Below are positions 1 through 7,349 of a stretch of DNA of 8,483 nucleotides, piece after piece; the stretch's first letter is position 1, and the number at the start of each line of letters is the position of its first letter. This DNA is from an uncultured Prevotella sp. (GTDB lineage Bacteria > Bacteroidota > Bacteroidia > Bacteroidales > Bacteroidaceae). A program made the translations under genes and the position numbers. The DNA is taken from positions 1 through 8,483 of the forward strand of contig CALBJK010000192.1 in NCBI GenBank assembly GCA_937892695.1, given 5' to 3'. Under the pieces are notes generated by a model, which searched no databases, was not told the DNA's origin, and saw only the letters and a list, made by a program, of their open reading frames with translations.

Positions 1-60
1 GTAATGCCCATTGAGGAGATGCACCGGAGTGACGTCTCTACGTCGGATGCCCGAAAGTGA
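1..60 (+). CDS. Possible 3' end of an upstream gene (unidentified)
   Basis: Reading from base 1, the frame is open for 19 codons and ends at TGA 58-60; the last residues would be STSDARK. The stretch is more GC-rich than the AT-rich DNA after about base 85, which suggests coding sequence. The second frame is also open, to a TGA at 82-84, and the reverse strand is open across the same bases, so frame and strand are not settled. In loci of this kind the upstream neighbour is often a hybrid two-component regulator or another enzyme gene, but nothing here identifies it. No function is assigned. Confidence 0.22.
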   Translation, partial: VMPIEEMHRSDVSTSDARK

Positions 61-146
61 ATGTCTGGCAGATGTAGCATACTGATTAAACTTGTGTTTG
101 ACTATTGGTAACATGTGGACATTCATACACTATTTTAATAATCATC

Positions 147-172
147 AATTGGTATTTAGTAATTGGTATTTA
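147..172 (+). repeat. Tandem 12-bp repeat AATTGGTATTTA
   Basis: AATTGGTATTTA occurs at 147-158 and again at 161-172, separated by GT, giving a 14-bp period. A close relative of this segment recurs in the gap before hsp20 (7165-7185), so it may belong to a dispersed intergenic repeat family rather than be a regulator site specific to this promoter. Confidence 0.6.
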
Positions 173-225
173 AGCCCACAGGTTGTATTTCAAGTCCTTG
201 CCGTGCTGATTCCTGTTTTTGCATT

Positions 226-235
226 TGACATGTCA
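226..235. promoter_or_regulatory. Palindrome TGACATGTCA
   Basis: This is a perfect 10-bp palindrome about 70 bp upstream of the putative -7 box of the susC-like operon. It is built from TGAC/GTCA half-sites, the same four bases that recur six times before the GH43-like gene. It could be an operator shared by the two promoters. A 10-bp palindrome alone is weak evidence. Confidence 0.25.
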
Positions 236-266
236 GTTTAAAGAAGCAATCTCAATATTTAACCTT

Positions 267-281
267 TATTTACTGTAAATA
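267..281. promoter_or_regulatory. Operator-like palindrome upstream of the susC-like promoter
   Basis: TATTTAC and GTAAATA form a perfect 7-bp inverted repeat around a single central T. The element ends 24 bp before the TAACTTTG box, so it would lie around -53 to -39 from a start near 320, where an activator or repressor dimer could act. The associated -33 region lacks a clear TTTG, which fits an activator-dependent promoter. No regulator gene is present in the window, so the binding protein is unknown. Confidence 0.4.
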
Positions 282-305
282 CGGTTCGTGATTTAAAAAT
301 TTCCT

Positions 306-313
306 TAACTTTG
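306..313 (+). promoter_or_regulatory. Putative -7 box of the susC-like operon promoter
   Basis: TAACTTTG matches the Bacteroidota -7 consensus TAnnTTTG exactly. The same eight bases occur before the GH43-like gene (7969-7976). The usual TTTG at -33 is poor here; the nearest sequence is GGTTCG at 283-288. Transcription would start near 320 and leave a leader of about 220 nt. Confidence 0.45.
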
Positions 314-383
314 CAAAAAATAATTAGAGTAGGTCTCGAAAGCTGGGCAACTTCGGCAATCGGTGGAACTCTGATTTTGACTG

Positions 384-463
384 TACCTAATAGGTAAAAA
401 GAATATACAATCTAAATTCAACCGAATCGACCAATGAAGCCTAAATAGGAAACGTGAAATATC
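384..463 (+). repeat. Pair of similar inverted repeats in the susC leader
   Basis: TACCTAATAGGTA (384-396) is a perfect palindrome around one A. CCTAAATAGG (440-449) is a close copy 54 bp downstream. The bases after each copy also resemble one another: a run of A, then GAAtATaC versus GAAaTATC, ending near 409 and 463. The whole looks like a degenerate direct repeat of about 24 nt. If transcribed, each copy could fold into a small hairpin. AAGCCT (437-442) can also pair with AGGCTT (470-475) around the second copy. The function is unknown. Confidence 0.35.
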
Positions 464-538
464 TGGAACAGGCTTGTCTTTAACGGTTCAAATCGGAGAA
501 AGAAAAATATATTTTAACTAAAAACATAAATAGTATTC

Positions 539-3500
539 ATGATGAAGCACCAAAGTAAAGGATTCTCGCTGTGCGGTTCTGTCTGTGCCAGTCTGTTGAT
601 GACGATGGGGTTGACAGCCTTCAGTATAGATTCTTATGCGGAATACCATCCGCGAGGTGGAAAAATGGTCCAGAAACAGGATCGTGTAGTTGAGGGAACG
701 GTAGTGGATAAAGTCACTGGCGAAACTATCATCGGAGCTACTATCTCTCTTAAAGGTACTGGCGTAAAAGCAATCAGTGACATTAACGGAAAGTTCTCAA
801 TCGATGTGAGCCGTGCGAAACACCCTGTACTCGAAGTGAGTTACATTGGTTATACCAAAGTCGAAATTGATGCAGAAGATGTAGGTGTGCTTACTATTCA
901 GCTTGAACCCAGCGATGCCACTCTTAATGAGGTTGTAGTCGTAGGTGCGGGAACACAGAAGAAAATCTCCGTCACCGGATCTATCGCCTCGATCAAGGGT
1001 GACGAACTTCGGGCACCGTCCTCTTCGCTTACAACCAACTTTGCCGGTAAGCTCGCCGGAGTTGTTGCTATGACAAATACCGGTGAGCCTGGACAGGCTT
1101 CCGAATTCTATATCCGAGGCGTGGGAACGTTCGGCGGCCGAGCCACACCTCTTATATTATTGGATGACGTAGAAATATCGGTTGGTGACCTCAACGCCAT
1201 TCCTGCCGAAACCATAAAGAGCTTCACCCTGCTGAAGGATGCATCGGCAACGGCCATCTACGGTGTGCGCGGAGCCAACGGTGTGATGCTCATCACTACC
1301 AAAAACGGTTCGGAGAACACCAAGGCGCGTGTCAACGTGACTCTCGAAACCACGTATGTCCATCCTACCAAATTCCCGGAATTTGTCGACGGAGCCACAT
1401 ACATGGAACTCTACAACGAGGCTCTTCTTGCGCGTGTACCCGGATCGCCCGTGCGCTACACCCAAGAGCAGATAGACAACACGCGCAACCACGTCAATCC
1501 ATACGTTTTCCCCGACGTGAACTGGCGCGACGTGCTCTTCCGCAAAGGCAACTGGAATCAGCGGGCCAACATCTCTGTGCAGGGCGGCGGAAACAGAGCC
1601 ACCTACTACATGAGTCTACAGGCAAACCACGACACCGGCATCATCAAGGCTCCGTCTGACTATTTCTATAACAACAACATACAGAATTGGGGCTACACCT
1701 TCCAGAACAATATCGGTTATAAGTTGACCCGTACTACCAAGCTCGACCTGCGCATGAACGCGCAGATACGAAACATGAAAGGTTCGGGACGCAGTACGAG
1801 CGACATCTTCAGCCAGCTCTATTGGGCCAATCCTATCGAGTTTCCGGCGACATTTCCGGCACAGCCCGGCGACCTTCACACACGTTATGGCAGTTCTGTC
1901 ATTTCGGGCGAGACCCTCAAGACCAACCCGTTGGCCTTCATGCTCGGCAGCTTTTCACAGCGCAATGAGAACACTCTCAACACGTCACTGAAGCTGGAAC
2001 AGGATCTCGACTTCGTGACCAAGGGACTGTCGTTCTCGGCTATGGTGAACTGGAAGAACTGGTCGTATTCTACCTATTCGCAGTCGATAAATCCCTACTA
2101 CTACCGCGTGAAAGACGACAGCTGGGGCGGACTGGATAACCCCGATGTTTTTGAGTCGGAGCGCGTAGGACTGCCAGGTACAGACTTTGTGGCTGAGACC
2201 GACCCTTCGAAGAACAACAACCAGACATTCTACCTTGATGCACGGTTGATGTACAACCGTTCGTTCGGACTGCACTCTGTCGGCGGACTGCTTATGTACA
2301 TGCAGCGCGAAGTGCGCGACCTGGCTCTGCCTCAGCGCAATCAGGGCTTGTCGGGACGTGTAACCTACGACTTTGACAACCGCTACTGGCTGGAGTTCAA
2401 CTTCGGCTACAACGGTACGGAACGTCTGCCCGACGGACACCGCTTCGAGTTCTTCCCCGCCGTGTCGCTCGGATGGGTGGCCAGCGGCGAGAAGTTCTGG
2501 AAACCTATTGAGAATGTTGTCAACTTCTTCAAGCTGCGTGGCTCGTACGGACTCGTCGGCAGCGACGATACCGGCCTGGGAGCAGGTGCCCCCCACTTCC
2601 TCTTCTTTGATACAGTAGATGTTGGCGGAGGCGGAGGATTCACCTCGGGGCCAAGCTCGGATATGGCTTATTTCAAGAACGGTCCGGCTGTAAACGGTTT
2701 TGCCGTGCAGAATCCGGTATGGGAACGTGTGCAGAAACTCGATGTCGGTGTGGACGTAGAACTGTTCCATCAGTTCAACCTCACCTTCGACTACTTCCAT
2801 GACCATCGCTACAACATCTTGCTAAAGCGCGGCTCTTGGCCTTACCAGATGGGCTACTTCAATGCCGTGCCGTGGAGCAATATCGGTTCGGTCGATAACT
2901 GGGGATATGAGTTCAGTGCTAACTGGAAGAAAGAAGTTGTAAAAGACCTTTACATCGATGCGCGTTTCAACTTTACATACACGCAGAACAAGTATAAGGA
3001 TGTCGACGAACCTGCTTACCCGTATGTATGGCAGACTCAGACCGGCAAGCCAATCAGCCGCACAACCGGTTATATTGCCGAAGGCCTGTTCAAAGACGAG
3101 GAGGACATAGCCCATCATGCCAAGCAGAATCTGGGCAGCACCGTAGCTCCCGGCGACATAAAGTATCGCGATGTCGACGGCAACGGCATCATCAACAGCG
3201 ACGATCAGGTTATGATTTCACCCTACGGATCTATGCCGCGCATACAGTACGGTTTCGGGCTGAGTGTGACGTGGAAAAAGCTCGACGCGAGCGTGTTCTT
3301 CAACGGCTCGGCCAAGCGTACGGTGATGATGAACGACGTTCGTCCGTTCGGTTCTGACCGCAACAACATGATGAAGTTCATAGCCGAGAATCACTGGTCT
3401 GAAGCCAATCCAAACCCCAATGCCGCCTATCCGCGTCTGGGACTGACCGACCAGCAAGTGGCCAATAATACTCAGCCGAGTACATACTGGATGCGCAACG

Positions 3501-3679
3501 GCAACTTCCTGCGTTTCAAGACTCTCGAAATAGGCTATTCATTCCCCTTCTGCCGTGTCTATTTCAGTGGCGACAACATAGCGGTGTTCAGCCCATTCAA
3601 GAACTGGGATCCCGAAATATGGTGGAACACCTATCCGCTGTCGCGTTCGTTCAACCTCGGTGTGCAGGTCAGACTGTAA
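539..3679 (+). CDS. susC: SusC-family TonB-dependent outer-membrane glycan transporter
   Basis: This 1046-residue protein is the outer-membrane barrel that, together with SusD, imports oligosaccharides using TonB-ExbBD energy. Residues 1-34 look like a Sec signal peptide, cut after SYA. Residues 51-123 form a carboxypeptidase-regulatory-like domain (EGTVVDKVTGETIIGATISL). A TonB-box-like segment, NEVVVVGAGTQKK, is at 130-142. The plug follows to about 257 and ends in the family signature RGANGVMLITTKNG (244-257). The remainder is the beta-barrel, ending in a final strand with VQVRL. DVDGNGIINSDD (878-889) is the acidic, EF-hand-like loop common in this family. There is no N-terminal STN signalling domain, so control through an anti-sigma factor is unlikely. 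Length is normal and the frame intact. The start is ATGATG; either codon could be used, and neither has a Shine-Dalgarno sequence. Family assignment is certain; the substrate is unknown. Confidence 0.96.
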   Translation: MMKHQSKGFSLCGSVCASLLMTMGLTAFSIDSYAEYHPRGGKMVQKQDRVVEGTVVDKVTGETIIGATISLKGTGVKAISDINGKFSIDVSRAKHPVLEVSYIGYTKVEIDAEDVGVLTIQLEPSDATLNEVVVVGAGTQKKISVTGSIASIKGDELRAPSSSLTTNFAGKLAGVVAMTNTGEPGQASEFYIRGVGTFGGRATPLILLDDVEISVGDLNAIPAETIKSFTLLKDASATAIYGVRGANGVMLITTKNGSENTKARVNVTLETTYVHPTKFPEFVDGATYMELYNEALLARVPGSPVRYTQEQIDNTRNHVNPYVFPDVNWRDVLFRKGNWNQRANISVQGGGNRATYYMSLQANHDTGIIKAPSDYFYNNNIQNWGYTFQNNIGYKLTRTTKLDLRMNAQIRNMKGSGRSTSDIFSQLYWANPIEFPATFPAQPGDLHTRYGSSVISGETLKTNPLAFMLGSFSQRNENTLNTSLKLEQDLDFVTKGLSFSAMVNWKNWSYSTYSQSINPYYYRVKDDSWGGLDNPDVFESERVGLPGTDFVAETDPSKNNNQTFYLDARLMYNRSFGLHSVGGLLMYMQREVRDLALPQRNQGLSGRVTYDFDNRYWLEFNFGYNGTERLPDGHRFEFFPAVSLGWVASGEKFWKPIENVVNFFKLRGSYGLVGSDDTGLGAGAPHFLFFDTVDVGGGGGFTSGPSSDMAYFKNGPAVNGFAVQNPVWERVQKLDVGVDVELFHQFNLTFDYFHDHRYNILLKRGSWPYQMGYFNAVPWSNIGSVDNWGYEFSANWKKEVVKDLYIDARFNFTYTQNKYKDVDEPAYPYVWQTQTGKPISRTTGYIAEGLFKDEEDIAHHAKQNLGSTVAPGDIKYRDVDGNGIINSDDQVMISPYGSMPRIQYGFGLSVTWKKLDASVFFNGSAKRTVMMNDVRPFGSDRNNMMKFIAENHWSEANPNPNAAYPRLGLTDQQVANNTQPSTYWMRNGNFLRFKTLEIGYSFPFCRVYFSGDNIAVFSPFKNWDPEIWWNTYPLSRSFNLGVQVRL

Positions 3680-3751
3680 TTCAAGGGCTGTTTGAACAAC
3701 AAAGTATCTGCTTAATATCTGATGAATCTTGCTATAATAAAAGATTAGACA

Positions 3752-5734
3752 ATGAGAACAAAACATTCATTATATAAGAAAATGTTGAAAAGAGGCGGCA
3801 AACTGCTTGCCCTCTCAGCTATCATGGTTGCAACGTCGTGCGATTATCTCGATGTTGCGCCTCCTGTCCGCGCCACTCTGCCCGATGCCATGAAGGACAA
3901 AAACGCCGCTATTTCGTGGCTGCAGTCGTGCTACGAACCGCTGGCTATGCAGAGTCCTTCGTCGCACACGCGCTATGAGTCGTCCACCGACGAGTTTGTC
4001 CTGCCGCAGTTATGGGGCTACGGGTCACAGCTCATTTCATGGAACCAGATGTCGGCCGGCGGCTCAGACATCAACAACAATACCGACCGTGCACAGAACC
4101 GATGGTATGACTGTTACGGCTATATAGGTCATCTGCACCTCTTCCTTTCGCAGCTCGACGCACTTCAGCCCCTGAACGTCACCGAAGAAGACCGTGTGAG
4201 GTTCAAGGCCGAAGCCAAGTTTGTAAAGGCTTACCTCCATTTCCTGCTTCTGGAGCTGTATGGCCCGATACCTATTATGGACAAGCAGCTGCCGCGTGAC
4301 ACACCGGCCAGTGAGTTTCCCGGACGTTCCCACTTCGATTATTGCGTCGATTACATTGTTGGACTGCTCGACGAGGCCGCCAAAGAACTTCCTTCCACAT
4401 ACGCGCTCGACGACACCTACAACCGGGGCAATGCCGTCATCTGCAAAGCTCTGAAGGCCCGTTTGCTGCTCTATGCGGCATCGCCTCTGTGGAACGGCAG
4501 CTTCCCTTATCCCAACTGGCGCAATACCAATTATGAGACTCCCGGCTACGGCAAGGAACTTGTAAGCACCAAGTACGACCCCAAAAAGTGGGAACGCGCT
4601 CTGACGGCATGCAAAGAGGCTCTTGAGTTTGCCGAAAAGGAGGGCGGACGCAAACTGATGGATGTAGAGACAGCCATGAAGATGGCCGAAGACCAGGGAG
4701 TACCCCTGCCTTCTGTCCCGGGAGTGTCGGCCGACACGCCTGAAGGCAAGGACTTCTTGCAGCACGTGCTGCTGATGCGCTACATCACGGCTTCTGACGA
4801 GACCATGGGTAACAAGGAGATGATATGGAGCACGCCAGACCACGACTCCAACTATGCCGTACAGCTGCCACGCCGCTGCTACCTGCGGAGTAACGGACAG
4901 TGGTGGAACGGATGGAGCGGTATTGCTCCGACTCTTTACTCCATCGAGCATTTCTACACCAAGGACGGCGTTTTGCCGGATAAGGACAAGAACTTCACCC
5001 CGAAGGAAGAGTGGCTGAAGTCGGCTGAGATTCCAGGACGTGGTGACATCATCAATCTGAACGTCGACCGCGAGCCGCGCTTCTATGCAACATTCTCTTT
5101 TGACGGCGACGAATACGGGTCGCTCATACGCAACGGCCAACCCTTGACAGTGAGACTGCGTGACAAAGACCAGCAAGGATACAATCCCGAACAGGCCAAC
5201 CGTGATCTGTGCCAGACAGGATTCTTGTCTAAGAAAATAGTTCCGCCAAACATCAAGTTTACCGACGGAGGAGACAATGTAGGCAAGTGGTATCCGTTCC
5301 CGGTGATTCGTCTGGCCGAGCTTTATCTTGATGTTGCCGAGTGCTACGAAGAGTTGGGCGATACGCCGAATGCCCTGAAGTACCTCAACGTTATCCGTAA
5401 CCGTGCAGGAGTGCGTTCTCTCACTACGGCTGACATAACATCAGACATGCCGTTGAGGGAATGGGTACACAACGAACGGTTCATCGAACTGTGGTTCGAA
5501 GGCCAACGCTACTATGACGTGCGCCGGTGGATGACTGCTCCCAAATATCTCGGAGCCGAGAGAGAAGGACTGAATTCATACGAAGGACGGCTGTACAATC
5601 CTACTTTCGAACAGTTCAACCAGCGTGTCAAGATAAACCAACCGTTCACATGGGACAACCGCATGTATCTCATGCCGGTTCGGCAGAATGAGCTTTACAG
5701 CAATCCCCAACTTGTCCAGGCACCTGGATACTAA
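3752..5734 (+). CDS. susD: SusD/RagB-family glycan-binding outer-membrane lipoprotein
   Basis: This 660-residue surface lipoprotein forms the lid over the SusC barrel and binds the glycan. A positively charged, hydrophobic signal ends in VATSC, making Cys30 the lipidated residue, and DYLDVAPP follows as in typical SusD proteins. The helical TPR-like elements are recognisable: FKAEAKFVKAYLHFLLLELY (151-170), a second around 225-249 with ALKARLLLYAASPLWNG, and a third at 516-554 with RLAELYLDVAECYEELGD and NVIRNRAGV. ERFIELWFEGQRYYDVRRW (575-593) and the C-terminal LMPVRQNELYSNPQL are family hallmarks. At 660 residues it is longer than many SusD proteins. The gene starts 72 nt after the susC stop with no terminator between, so the two are probably cotranscribed. 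A start at 3782 would also leave a usable signal peptide. Confidence 0.96.
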   Translation: MRTKHSLYKKMLKRGGKLLALSAIMVATSCDYLDVAPPVRATLPDAMKDKNAAISWLQSCYEPLAMQSPSSHTRYESSTDEFVLPQLWGYGSQLISWNQMSAGGSDINNNTDRAQNRWYDCYGYIGHLHLFLSQLDALQPLNVTEEDRVRFKAEAKFVKAYLHFLLLELYGPIPIMDKQLPRDTPASEFPGRSHFDYCVDYIVGLLDEAAKELPSTYALDDTYNRGNAVICKALKARLLLYAASPLWNGSFPYPNWRNTNYETPGYGKELVSTKYDPKKWERALTACKEALEFAEKEGGRKLMDVETAMKMAEDQGVPLPSVPGVSADTPEGKDFLQHVLLMRYITASDETMGNKEMIWSTPDHDSNYAVQLPRRCYLRSNGQWWNGWSGIAPTLYSIEHFYTKDGVLPDKDKNFTPKEEWLKSAEIPGRGDIINLNVDREPRFYATFSFDGDEYGSLIRNGQPLTVRLRDKDQQGYNPEQANRDLCQTGFLSKKIVPPNIKFTDGGDNVGKWYPFPVIRLAELYLDVAECYEELGDTPNALKYLNVIRNRAGVRSLTTADITSDMPLREWVHNERFIELWFEGQRYYDVRRWMTAPKYLGAEREGLNSYEGRLYNPTFEQFNQRVKINQPFTWDNRMYLMPVRQNELYSNPQLVQAPGY

Positions 5735-5784
5735 TGTAAAATAAGGTGAATAGAACGAGTCTTTAACATCAAACGACAATCAAA

Positions 5785-7146
5785 ATGAAAACGAAACATA
5801 TAAACATGGCGGTGTGCGCACTCGTTATGGCCGGTGCTTCGGCTTGCAGCAATGCCGAATACGAGCTGGACAGACTGTTTCCTGAGAAGTATCACAGGAT
5901 AGTCTACATCCAGGACGAGACAGATGACGGCTTCACCGTCTACGACATGAAGGATCAGACCAATCTGACGTTCAACATCATAAAGGCCGGAAGCGACCCC
6001 CAACTCGATGCAGACGTAACGCTTCAGGCTGCAACCAAGGCCGAACTCGACTCATTGCGTAAGGATTACACTCTCGTGACACCCGACTGCTACAATGCCC
6101 CTGCAAGTGTGCATTTCGCACCGGGCGAAGAATTCAAGGAGGTGAGTGTAGGCTTCAACCTCGAAGCCCTGAAGAAGTTCATGGCTGCCGACAATACAGG
6201 CAAGCCCGTGGCCGTGGCCTTGCATCTGGCTCAACCGTCTACGGCTACTATCAACGAAGAAAAGAGTTTCATCATACGCACGTTGAGTATAGACAAGCCT
6301 TCTCTGGAGTATGTCACCCCGACGCTGCGGCTCGGAATGCAGGAAAACGCCGCGACCATCTCCCTTAAGCTAGGACTCGACAACGTATGGGACTTCAGCT
6401 GCCAGCTCGACCAGAGCGGAATAGCCCAGATAGTAGAGAAATATAACAAAGACAACGGAACCGGTTACGAACTGTTGCCTTCCGCCGCATACAAACTGAG
6501 CAGCGACAAGTTCAGCTTCGTAAAGGGAGAAAGCGAGTCGTCCATCAAGCTCAATATGACGGCTGAGGCTGCAAAGCTCGACCTTGGCAAAACTTATTTG
6601 TTGCCGATACATTTGTCAAAGTCGACAATGGAAGGCATCAACCTTCCGTCCGAAGACATGTTCGTTGTCGTGAGCGGAAAGGTGGACATAACTCTCGACA
6701 TGCTCAGCAGTCCCTGTACGCAGGGTGACGACGGAGCCGGGCTGCCCGGACTGATTGACAACAACACCTCTACGTTCTGGCAGTCGGTATGGAAGACGCA
6801 GTACATGAACGCCGAGTTCGGCCATTACTTCGACGTGCACCTGACCTCGGCATTCGCCAAAGAGCTGAAGTTCGCCTATACTACACGTGACTATGCCCCG
6901 ATTCTTCCGCTGGAGATAAAGATAAGCGTCAGTGCCGACGGACAGAAATGGATCACTCTTGCCCAACTTGAAAAGGACAAGGACGGACTGTGCGATATAA
7001 GCGGACGCTTCGTCTCCAAAGTCTACAAGCTTTCCTCGGCTGTGTCGTATATACGCTACAGCGTGATGAAGACCAACAACGGACGGCCGGGAGTCGACGG
7101 TTCGGCCAGCACGGCCATAACAGGCTTCGAACTCTGGGGCAGGTAA
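5785..7146 (+). CDS. Surface lipoprotein: two DUF1735-like domains plus discoidin (F5/8 type C) domain; probable surface glycan-binding protein
   Basis: This 453-residue protein has a short signal ending in GASAC, giving lipidated Cys21. Acidic residues follow (SNAEYELD), consistent with export to the outer leaflet in Bacteroidota. Residues about 38-165 and 172-297 look like two related beta-sandwich modules of the DUF1735 type. The segments VTLQAATKAELDSL, YTLVTPDCYNAPASVHFAPG and YELLPSAAYKLSSDKFSFVKG are the usual signs, the second and third being equivalent positions in the two copies. Residues about 303-452 resemble a discoidin/CBM32-like fold: GLIDNNTSTFWQS near its start, EIKISVSADGQKW in the middle and TGFELWGR at the end. 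It starts 50 nt after susD and is probably the third gene of the operon. Proteins with this layout serve as surface glycan-binding proteins, and no catalytic motif is visible. The ligand is unknown; the discoidin call is firmer than the exact DUF1735 boundaries. Confidence 0.85.
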   Translation: MKTKHINMAVCALVMAGASACSNAEYELDRLFPEKYHRIVYIQDETDDGFTVYDMKDQTNLTFNIIKAGSDPQLDADVTLQAATKAELDSLRKDYTLVTPDCYNAPASVHFAPGEEFKEVSVGFNLEALKKFMAADNTGKPVAVALHLAQPSTATINEEKSFIIRTLSIDKPSLEYVTPTLRLGMQENAATISLKLGLDNVWDFSCQLDQSGIAQIVEKYNKDNGTGYELLPSAAYKLSSDKFSFVKGESESSIKLNMTAEAAKLDLGKTYLLPIHLSKSTMEGINLPSEDMFVVVSGKVDITLDMLSSPCTQGDDGAGLPGLIDNNTSTFWQSVWKTQYMNAEFGHYFDVHLTSAFAKELKFAYTTRDYAPILPLEIKISVSADGQKWITLAQLEKDKDGLCDISGRFVSKVYKLSSAVSYIRYSVMKTNNGRPGVDGSASTAITGFELWGR

Positions 7147-7164
7147 TGTTTTTATAATTAGTAG

Positions 7165-7185
7165 TATTTAGTACTCGGTATTTGA
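7165..7185 (+). repeat. Second copy of an intergenic repeat
   Basis: This 21-bp segment matches 153-173 at 18 of 21 positions. TATTTAGTA and GGTATTT are identical in both copies. Both copies lie in AT-rich gaps that precede a gene start. Just downstream, AATTACTAACTACTT (7187-7201) is partly complementary to AATTAGTAGTATT (7157-7169), so a loose stem is possible. Confidence 0.4.
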
Positions 7186-7211
7186 AATTACTAACTACTT
7201 ATCATCAGGTC

Positions 7212-7248
7212 TGTGCCAAAATGTCAGAACGTCTGACATTTTGGCACA
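7212..7248. promoter_or_regulatory. Large perfect inverted repeat upstream of hsp20
   Basis: TGTGCCAAAATGTCAGA (7212-7228) and TCTGACATTTTGGCACA (7232-7248) are exact reverse complements separated by ACG. No T-run follows, so it is a poor intrinsic terminator for the susCD operon. The right arm overlaps a possible -33 element of hsp20, which makes an operator for a heat-shock regulator the best reading. It is not the CIRCE element of HrcA. The right arm carries TGGCAC, as in the -24 element of sigma-54 promoters, but the nearest TTG lies two bases too far downstream for a proper -12 element. Confidence 0.6.
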
Positions 7249-7272
7249 ATTTAGTTGTTGGTACGTATATTG
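7240..7272 (+). promoter_or_regulatory. Possible hsp20 promoter
   Basis: TTTG at 7240-7243, inside the right arm of the palindrome, is followed 22 bp later by TATATTG (7266-7272). This is one T short of the Bacteroidota -7 box TAnnTTTG. If correct, transcription starts near 7280 and a protein bound to the palindrome would block the -33 region. The match is imperfect. Confidence 0.28.
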
Positions 7273-7336
7273 TATGAAAGAAGATGAAAGTCTTGAAAGG
7301 ACTTGATAAAAAGATAATAATAAAAACAAAATATTT

Positions 7337-7341
7337 GGAGG
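7337..7341 (+). promoter_or_regulatory. Shine-Dalgarno sequence deciding the hsp20 start
   Basis: GGAGG lies 8 nt before the ATG at 7350. It selects that codon over the in-frame ATG at 7284, which would add 22 lysine-rich residues not expected in this family. The other genes here have A/T-rich start regions without any such sequence, as is usual in Bacteroidota. Confidence 0.75.
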
Positions 7342-7349
7342 AATTGATT

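Larger units (their letters stand above)
85..538 (+). other. Gene-free control region and leader upstream of the susC-like gene
   Basis: This AT-rich stretch has stops in all forward frames and no credible gene. It holds a tandem 12-bp repeat (147-172), a TGACATGTCA palindrome (226-235), a 15-bp palindrome (267-281), a TAACTTTG box (306-313), and an apparent leader from about 320 with a pair of similar CCTA/TAGG inverted repeats. The layout, operator-like palindromes followed by a promoter and a long leader, fits an inducible polysaccharide-utilization operon. No known riboswitch class was recognised in the leader. Confidence 0.6.

Noticed and set aside
50..63. CCCGAAAGTGAATG occurs here and again at 7409-7422 within hsp20
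   Set aside because: The shared 14 bases are in different reading frames, do not extend further, and are close to what chance allows over 8.5 kb.
198..227. Alternative promoter TTG-N19-TGCATTTG upstream of the susC-like gene
   Set aside because: The -7 box has a mismatch at the important A, and TAACTTTG at 306-313 is an exact match closer to the gene.
1985..2806. A 273-codon open frame on the reverse strand inside the susC-like gene
   Set aside because: It is antisense to the beta-barrel region of a convincing SusC, and it has no domain signature and no start context.
3170..3205. EF-hand- or dockerin-like acidic loop in the susC-like protein
   Set aside because: A single loop of this kind is common in SusC proteins and does not indicate a separate dockerin module.
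3680..3696. TTCAA/TTGAA hairpin between the susC-like and susD-like genes
   Set aside because: Only five weak base pairs with no T-run; it is too weak to call a terminator or processing site.
4064..5176. A 370-codon open frame on the reverse strand inside the susD-like gene
   Set aside because: It lies wholly within a well-supported gene with full family motifs. The translated product shows no recognisable domain, and long antisense frames are common opposite moderately GC-rich coding sequence.
7242..7260. A sigma-54 promoter before hsp20
   Set aside because: TGGCAC is present, but the following TTG is two bases too far for the fixed -24/-12 spacing, and GC is missing at -12.
7284..7349. 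Upstream in-frame ATG that would lengthen the Hsp20 protein by 22 residues
   Set aside because: The added residues are lysine- and isoleucine-rich and unlike the family. The GGAGG before 7350 marks the later start.
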